Assembly (NCBI GenBank): GCA_016490735.1
Contig: JAEMWC010001397.1
Location: 65,001-129,000, forward strand
Origin: Pachyseris speciosa
Taxonomy: Eukaryota > Cnidaria > Anthozoa > Scleractinia > Pachyseridae
Length of the DNA: 64,000 nt
Direction of reading: 5' to 3'
The position numbers and the translations under genes are program-made. A model generated the notes under the pieces. It did not search any database. It was not told the DNA's origin and saw only the letters and a list, made by a program, of their open reading frames with translations. Of the stretch, positions 33,501 through 42,500 are shown in pieces. The stretch's first letter is position 1. Every line of letters starts with the position of its first letter.

Positions 33501-36500
33501 TCTGGAAAGACTTTGAACGGTGCTACTCTGCTATGATAAAACAACAAGTTCAATGAACATTTAAGGATATTTTGATTGGTATTTTGACAAATGAATGCCC
33601 CTTACTCAATTACCTGATAATACTAGGGAAGGTTTATTTGTGGAGTTGCAGGAGGAATGAAGTACTTCCGAACATTAATAACTTTAAGGCTTAAGTTAGC
33701 ATCAAGTACGAAACTGAAAAATATATATGTACCAGAAATAGAAAACTAAAAAAACTGATGGAAAAATGGAAGTTATACATATCGTGAGTAATCAGACGAG
33801 TAGTCTTAATGGAATACGATATACCTTGTCAGTTTGCTATGCATGTTTAATTTTTGTTTCTATTTGTAATATTATTTTGTCACTGTAACGTGTAATTATC
33901 TATTAATAAAATTGTTAAAAAAAAAAACAACAACAACAACAACAACAGTGGTAGCAAAAGCTACAGCACGGGAAAAGGAATTCTGGGAAGGAGCCGCGCG
34001 ACAATCAAATACATTCCAATTAATTAAGAACACTTTAACCTTATCTAGAGTCGATTAGACATACATTAAAATATATTAGTATATACCACACAAGTGAATA
34101 GTGCTTTTCGTGCGCTCTGATTGGTTAACTCGGAGGTGATTAGCAAGTACTATTCACCTCCGAGCAGCCAGTGCGCGAGAGTTTACAATTTGAGACCGCT
34201 TTTCGGTATATGGTCACACATAAAGCAATGTTTTGGTCCTCTAGTTATTCGGCTTGTGTGGTATATACTAAAACAATTATTCGGTGAAAGTGGTGGATAT
34301 TTACCTCGCCACTTCGCGGCTCGCTAAATATCCACCACTATTCACCGACACTGAGGAAAATAATTGTTAATTATTATCACAGAGTAGAGCTTTCAAGGAA
34401 AATGAAATGTAAGAGGTAAAACGAGTAATGAGAACAGATAACATTCATTTTGTGTTTATGATGGTGTTATCAGCGCAATTCAGTTCTTGTTGTAAGAAAA
34501 ACTTCTAGTATCACCTGGTTCTACAACACACACATGATTTTCTTTCACAGCATTCTCTTTGGCAAACATATGAGCACGAAGTGAGTGTTTGCGTTTCCGG
34601 TTGTGTGATCGCCTCTTTCTTTCTTTGTTACAGGTTTCTGGAAAATTGGCCAAATCAGAGCAGCTTACGTGTGAGCGTAGTAGAATTTAGAGACATGAAC
34701 GTAAAGATCTTTCAACGGTCAAAAGGCGAGGAGGGAACAGAAGTATGCACACTGTTTCTTATCCCAAGATCTCCAGTTCAGGTGAGTGTATTTATGTTTA
34801 ATTCAATAGACGTTCTTGTCTTGCAAAGAGACTACCGTGTATAACTATTCAGCCGTTAGGAAAACCTGCAAATACTTGGGGGTAATTAGCGTGCCATCCA
34901 CAGCAACAGAAGATCGGAGAATATTTCACTCGTACTCTTACCCTGGGTGCCAGAGGTTTTATTTTTCTTAGCAAGGCCAGTGGTTAACCCGGTAAACGCA
35001 AAGCGAACGGAAACGCGAAAAATAAGAACCTCTGGTCACAGCAGTTGAGAACCTCACTTCTAAGCAATTTCGAAATAAGATATATCGGTAAACCGGTTTT
35101 CTACAGTGTTGATTTGTTGTCATCATTTGACATGACGTGTCGCCGCCGTGAGATCGTGACTAAAACACCACACGAGGACTACGAGTAACATACGAGAACA
35201 TACGAGTGACATACGGGTACATACGAGTGACATACGGGTACATACAGATACATACGAGTGACATACAAGTAACATACGAATACATACGAGTAACACACAA
35301 GTAACATACGGGGGGGGGGGGGGTGCTTGATGGGATTCTCAGTTGTCAAGAAATTGGATCTTTCTCCGAAATCTTTGGTTTTTTATTGCTCGGTGTATTT
35401 ATTAATGCAAGGGTGTAGTGTGGGGAGAAAGTAGCATTTGAGGGTGTGTGTATTTGCGTGTGTGGTGGGAGTTGGGGAGGGGGCGTGATGGGGTCAGATT
35501 GTTCAGAGAAAACGTGTTTGCATTCACAAATTTCTATTTTTCGTTCTAGTTTTATTCCTCTTGGCCTTTGGCCGAGCGTAATCTATCCAGTCAGCGAGCC
35601 CAACAATCTGGAAATTTTAGGCAAATGGTAAACAACACGTACCGTTTCGGTTAAACGGTTAAACGGTTTGTTAAACGGTTAACAACCCTGCAGATACCCC
35701 AGTCGAAGCTGTATCACCCTCCCTTCCCCACCCCTCCCATCACACACCCTCAAATCCTAATTTCTGCCCACACTACACACTTGAATTAATACAGAATAAA
35801 AACAAATCAAAGATTTCGGAGAACGATCCAATTTCTTGCATTTAATGCGTATTACCCACATTTGACCGTATGTTACCTGTGTGTTACTCGTATGTATTCT
35901 TATGTTACCCGTGTGTTACTCGTATGTATCTGTATGCACCCGTATGTCACTCGTATGTACTGGTATGTTACTCGTGTGTTACTCGTAGTACTCGTGTGGT
36001 GTTTTAGTCATGATCGCCGCCGTGATACCTAAATGCGCTTGCTTGTGTCTCGTGTAAATAGCGAAATTCGTATCTGGTAGGTTTAATTTCTTCGACAGTG
36101 TCTTCGCGAGACAGACAAAGATACTGGCTACGATCGAAGTTGTACCCTGGGTGCCAGAGGTTATTTTTTTGTTTTCATTTGAAGGAGGAAAATTACTCGA
36201 CGAAGCAGCGTCAACGAGGCTTTTCGTGTCGCGGGGTAACCGCTCCTCTCTAAGAAAAATAAAACCTCTGGCACTCAGGGTATCGAGGTTGTCGTGTGTG
36301 TTGTGATTTCCGGTAAACAAAGAGATCACTGCCTCATCTATTTTGCGCCTTAAACGTCGAAGAGACGAGGAGAAATTAGAAAAGCTCCTCGAGGTACTGA
36401 ATGTTTTTAGAAAGAAAGCTTAACAGACGCTTACGGAACTAAAGCTACAAAGGAACTAAATGGGGGTGGAAACTCCGCGGAAAGATTAAACGAGGTGTTA

Positions 36501-39500
36501 CAGAACTTCGCCAACTAGCAGTGGTACTGTCAGGAAAAAGTCCGCACTGAAATGTTCACCCCACGCTTGACCGAGATCGCTTTTAAGCTACCTTTATTGC
36601 CCGTAGAACTTCAACTTCACAACGACTTAGTTTTCCGGCCCATTCAAGATGGTCGATCGTGGTGTGATGCAAATTAAATATCAAGAACGTTGTTAACAGG
36701 GCCGCGAATACATCCTCACGCGTAATAAAATGAAAACACATGCTCACGCTTGATAAAATGAAGGTAAGCCTCTTCCTGAACGGGTTTCAATTCTAAAATC
36801 TCTGAAATTCCACAGTTACGTGCGAATTGTACTTCCCCTTTGCCATTTTTGTTTTGCAAGCCTTCCTCACGCTAAAAACCGGTTTTATGGCCACTGGGGT
36901 GCATTATCGCCGTTCAAACAATAACATTGAGTGTTAAATAGATCGTTTTCACTACGAAAACCAATCAGCAACCGAGTTCAATATTTGAAATCATGGAAGT
37001 GAGGTTCTCAGCCGTCGTGACCTCCTTCAAACGAAAACAAATAACCTCTGCCACCCAGGATATCGTACTGTCTCGTACCACAGAAATCCGAGTGAAGCGT
37101 CGGGCTTTTTGTGTACATACATACGACCTTTATTTATACACGATATTGATTCAAAGCTACAAGCTTGTGGGGTGGTGTACAAGAATACAAATTTAAAATA
37201 AAATGCTAAAAATTATTAATTATATGGAAAAAATGCATGTAAGAAGAAACTGCAACTTGTTCCAAGTGACACACAGTTTTATGATCCTGCTGCAGGTATC
37301 GTCTCGTGCAATTTTTGAGCACTGGCCTCAAGGAGACCTGCAAAAGCGACAACAAACGATGGTAGGTGTTGCATGTGCAGCAATAACTTATGTGATAACA
37401 CGTCCCTAGCTTAAACTAGCAACTTCCTCTGATATAATTTTTATGTATGCTATTTACCGACCAGGAGGTCCGTAGTGGGAAGTTGTGTCCGAGGTCTTGA
37501 CTATTCGGCCTCGAATAATACAATTTTTCCCAATACGGATCGAGCCAGGCCAGTAAATACCTTTTGCTTTCTTCGGAAAACTGGTCTGTAGGACTGACCG
37601 TCCAAGGGAGGACAAAATCCGTTTAATACGCGCGCAAACAAACGCAAACGATGGCAAACAAGAAATGACCATAACCTTCAATTTTTTGTTTGTGTTCTGT
37701 TTAGGTTCGTTCCACTCGAGGTTCATTGTAGAGGAAGTTCTTTGAAGACTGAATTCAGTATCTTAGGTTCTCCCAAAATTGTTTTTCTTGTGTGTGTGTA
37801 TCTGATGCCAGACTAGTTGCTCCCTCTTGCGCACTAGTCCGGTGTTCCCGCCTGTAATAGCACTCTTTCCCGCCTACATCCGCCGTTAAAAGTCGCGATC
37901 CGAAACTTGTTCCAGAATAAAAACAATCATAAAATGCGCTCGTTATAGCGGGCACCCTCTGTAATAGAGTAATAGCGGGGTGTGAAGGAAAAAATTGCCG
38001 TTAACATGCGTGAAATAATGTCTGTAAAGTAAATTTAAATCTCTAAAGAAGTGCCACTTATGGAAATGACAGCATTGTTAAACAATGCGGTCCTTCAACT
38101 GCCGCGCTGGGCTGTGTTGCTCGAAGCATGGTTAGTGCTAACATCATGGTATTTAACACGGGTTAGCGCTAATCATGCTTCGAGCAACTGGGCCCTGAAC
38201 AATATGGAAACGCTGACCACTCTATGAAGCAATGTTAGATTGGAATACTGTAGAGTTTTCTCGAGCATTTTTTGCAACCGTTTAGCCTGGAACTCGGAAA
38301 ACAAAAGAAGAAAAAGTCAAACAATGCCAAAACATTAATTACTTGGGTTTGGTTGAGCTACAATGAACGTTTTTCCCCTGTCTCTGTTTTGTTGGTGTTT
38401 ATTGTGTGTCTGTTTTCTTCTCTTTTTTTCTTCTGGGGAGAGGGTTAAAATAAAATCTTGACGTTGAAGGTAATCTTTTATTATGACCAGACAGTTTAAA
38501 AACGAGCGAAACTTGAGCAGAAATACCCATGATCCATGCTGAGACATTGGTCAAGTCCACGCATCTTAATTTCTTTCAGGCTGTGAAGAGCCGTGAATCG
38601 ATAGATAACCCTGGTAAGTGACGATATCATGCTGTTTTATCATTTTCATTGACTTATGAAACGTTCCTACGGGTAACAAATACTGGACGGCGACCTGGTG
38701 GAGTTGTGAGCCGCGACTGGAAAATAGGACGTTACAACTTAAATAAGATGACCAAAGTACTAATAAAATTCTGAAATCATCTGTTTATCAAACAAACACT
38801 TAGCGTAAATACAGTACAAGTTTGTCTGGTTGATTGACTATTTTTTCCTGGATCGACAGTACTTCATGATCGTAAATTGAACACCCTAAATTTTCTCGGC
38901 AGTTCTTAAGGATTATACTTTTAAAATACTGAAATAGTACTTTAATGAAACAAACACTTAGCGCAATACAGTACAATTCAAAGGGGACAGACCGCAAACA
39001 AATGTCGCTTCTGAAAATATCTGAATGTAATAACTGTTCATCAACCAATCTATCCTGTAAGATCTGTAGGAGCGGTGTTTTTCTTCACTACCCTCTTAAC
39101 AGTATCTGGTGACCGTTTCAGGAGATGAGGAGCAGTGCACATCCGCAAACAGAAAAGGAGATTCTCCGATTCCTAGTACCACTGCTTGCAAACGAAGCAA
39201 TCTTCAAGCTTCAGGTAATGAATAATGTTACTTCGATCATATTAATATTGAATGACCTCTCTGTCAGTGCATCCAAGTAGCCCATCATCTTCACGTCTGT
39301 CTACTGCGATCTCCTTGTCTGTCTAATGTCTAAACATATGCATACTGATGTTGTATCGTTCAAGCCCCAGCTTCTTATGGAACGTAAACCGCTTATCGTC
39401 AAACTCTTAAACTCAGAATTTTACCATTAATCCTGTAATGCAGACCGTTCCTTACAACTTTTCTTTGGTATGACAAAGGAGCTACGTCGTTCAGTTCTAC

Positions 39501-42500
39501 CTTCAGTTCAGTTCGCACCTTCTTGGCACTCTTGTTAGAATTGTTACTGAGAGGAAATCGGACCACACCCAGCCAATTTATTACATTACTCATTCTTTGT
39601 ACTCAGTCCTGTTTAAACACTAGAGTGTTTCTGTGGAAGGACTATCTGCTGATAGTCGCCCCGCGGAAATACAAACATTAGGAACCTTTAGCACCGAGAG
39701 TTTTCGGAGCGACGGCGGACGAAAGACACTGGGGGCGAGGACGGCGTTGTTCCCGCCAAAATATAAACCTTTAGCACCCTTCATTTTCCGACGGCGACTC
39801 CACGGCAAGTTACCGAGTTCTTTGAAATCATTGTTGCAAAAATGAACAAATTTAAGACTTGGCGAGATATACTTTTGCTTAGCTATGCAGACAACAACAT
39901 TTCGGACGAAGAATTTGTTCATTATACGATTGTTATCGTTCAAAAAATCCAGATTTCGGCTATCAATCGTACGATGTTTTCGATCTAGAAAACATGTATT
40001 CAGCTGACTGCAAGGCCGAATTTCGAGTTGAAAAAGCAGACCTTCCTCGCCTTGCAGATGCCTTACATATTCCTGCAGTGTTCCATTGCAAACAGAGAAA
40101 CATTTGTGATGGTTTAGAGGGACTGTGTTTGCTGCTGAGACGAACAAGTTATCCCTGCAGATTCAGCGATATGATTCAACGTTTTCCAAGACTAGTTTCT
40201 GTTTTGAGTTTAATTACAAATGAAGTAATGTATTTTATTTATGACAACAACTGTCATCTCGTAACAGAGTGGAATAGAGATGTACTAAGCCCAGTTGCTC
40301 TTCAACAGTATGCTGAAACAATCTCAAGGAAAGGATCTCCCCTAAATAACTGCTTCGGTTTCATAGATGGGACGGTGCGACCACATGATCTCAAGACCAG
40401 GGAATGGATTGTCTATAATGGACACAAACGGGTTCATGGACTAAAATTTCAGTCCATTGTCTTACCGAATGGACTTATAGGAAACATCTTTGGGCCAGTA
40501 GGTAAGAATTTAAATATTTTCACTGAATATTATTAAGATTATATTAATTACAATGTTACTCATATGGGATCTCGAAATCTAAGGTTTTTCTTTGAACTTT
40601 TGTTTCAGAGGGACGAAAACACGATGCGGGTATGCTCGCTGACTCTGGGCTTCTGCACGACATGGGGGACTTCGCCTTTTCCCCAACTGGCCAACCTATG
40701 TGCGTTTATGGCGATCCGGCTTATCCCCTCCGGATTCATCTTCAGGCGCCATATCGCCAGGGTCGTCTAACGCAACAAATGGAAGATTATAATAAAGCAA
40801 TGAGTGCAGTACGAGTGTCCGTGGAATGGATTTTCGGGGACATAATTAATCCCTTTAAGTTTTTGGATTACAAGAAAAATCTAAAGATAGGTCTGAGCAG
40901 CGTAGAGAAAATGTATATTGTATGTGCCTTGCTGCGCAATGCCATAACTTGTTTATATGGTAACCAAACTTGTGAGTTTTTTGACCTGGAGCCGCCAACT
41001 CTAGAGGAATATTTCCAATAATCATGACATTCCATAAAGAATCATGCTATTTAAAAAAAAATAAAAACAAACAATAAACGTTGAAAACATTTATTCTTCA
41101 TAGTATGTATACATGAACATGGGGCTTCCAATTTAGTCCAAAACAGCATCTTTAAAATTCTGAAATACATGTAACCATTCAGCTTAAATCTCAAACAACA
41201 ACAACAACAACAACAACAACATATTTTAAATAAAAACATTTTGATAGCTGGTTAAGCTTACTTATGTAGTAGCTTTTGCACTACAGTAAAAAATGCATTA
41301 TTCATTTGTTGCTGCTGGAGGATCATAGCTTTCATCATTTGCTGTTGACTTTCCTGTTCCTGTTGTTTTGCGCGTAACTCCTGTTGTCTAATTTCGCGGT
41401 CAGCCACTGCTTTCTCTCTCAAAAAGTCGACGAGTGGTTCTGCACGTCTCAATTTACGACGTTTTGGAGAAGCTCCACCTTCGTCTGAATTGCGTTTCTT
41501 GGTCTCTTTAAGGCTCTCCATCGCTTTTTTTCTGATTTCTTCTGCAGTCTCGTTGTCCTTGAGTTACTGTTTCGATGCTGATTCAGCCTTTGCTTGTATG
41601 GTATCTTCTCTCTCGATTAACTCCTCGATCAGTGATTCCTTCTCCGTTACCTCCTCCACAGAAATCCCACTTGCCTTCTCCTCCTCGCTCATCTTTTTGC
41701 TGAACTTTTTCCGGAGAAGGTTCCACCGCTCTCGTACAGCTTTCTTATCCTTTAGTTGGAATTTTGGAGAGTGGATCTCATTCAGATGGTCGACTATGGC
41801 TTCCCAAGCCAGTCCACGAGCGGGACTTCCTTTCTTTACTCCGAAAACATTTCTGGCTAGCATTTCTCTCAGAAAGGAAACATCATGTTCGTCGCTCCAC
41901 TCCATCGGCCTAGAGTGAAACAACGGGAAACGAGAGGTAAAAGTAATGATAATTTTGATAAGAATGAAGAATCAAAGCAACTAAAATCTTGGCCAAGTAA
42001 CTTTACTCACTTGGATTTTTGCACTTGATCATCAGTTGCCGCCATCTTCAGTCTGAGCTGAGCCCTACAACTGCCCTTTTAAAATACGATGAATAAAATA
42101 CGTTTTATGCCAAAAGCTATTCAAGTAAATTACGAGAATGTATTCTGATTAAATTTTCTACAAGTTAAGAAAACTATAAGGCCAGAAAAAAAAAAACGAC
42201 TATAAGCAGATAAAAGACTCGTATGTACTCACGTTTTCTACACACCGTGAAAACAAGCCTTTTGAGGTCGGCGCCGAGCCTGGACGACTTCGCGCCAAAT
42301 GTACGACTTCAAACGGAAATGAAACTTCACTTCCGGCCGCCGTCGCCGTCCTGTAAAGTGTCCTTGCTAAAGGTCCCTATTATAAGTGCTGGGGCGGGGA
42401 AGGTTGAAATAAAAAGTGCGAATAACTGAAAACGATAAAAATGCAGTGCGAGCAATCGTTTTGTTAACGAATTAGAATAAGTAACGGAGGTGGGGGGGGG

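Larger units (their letters stand above)
39681..42377 (+). mobile_element. PIF/Harbinger DNA transposon, two genes, nearly intact
   Basis: The ends GGAACCTTTAGCA (39681) and TGCTAAAGGTCCC (ending 42377) are inverted with one mismatch. TTA precedes the left end and TAT follows the right, so the expected 3-bp duplication is imperfect. Inside are a spliced DDE transposase on the plus strand and a spliced Myb/SANT-like gene on the minus strand, the normal Harbinger pair. The second-terminal block CCTTTAGCACC...TTTTCCGACGGCGAC repeats near 39773. The element sits in the last intron of the NLR gene in the same orientation as its transposase. Confidence 0.85.

Noticed and set aside
35175..35985. CRISPR-like array
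   Set aside because: The ten-base units are contiguous without spacers, arranged in opposed arms of a fold-back element, in a eukaryotic intron.
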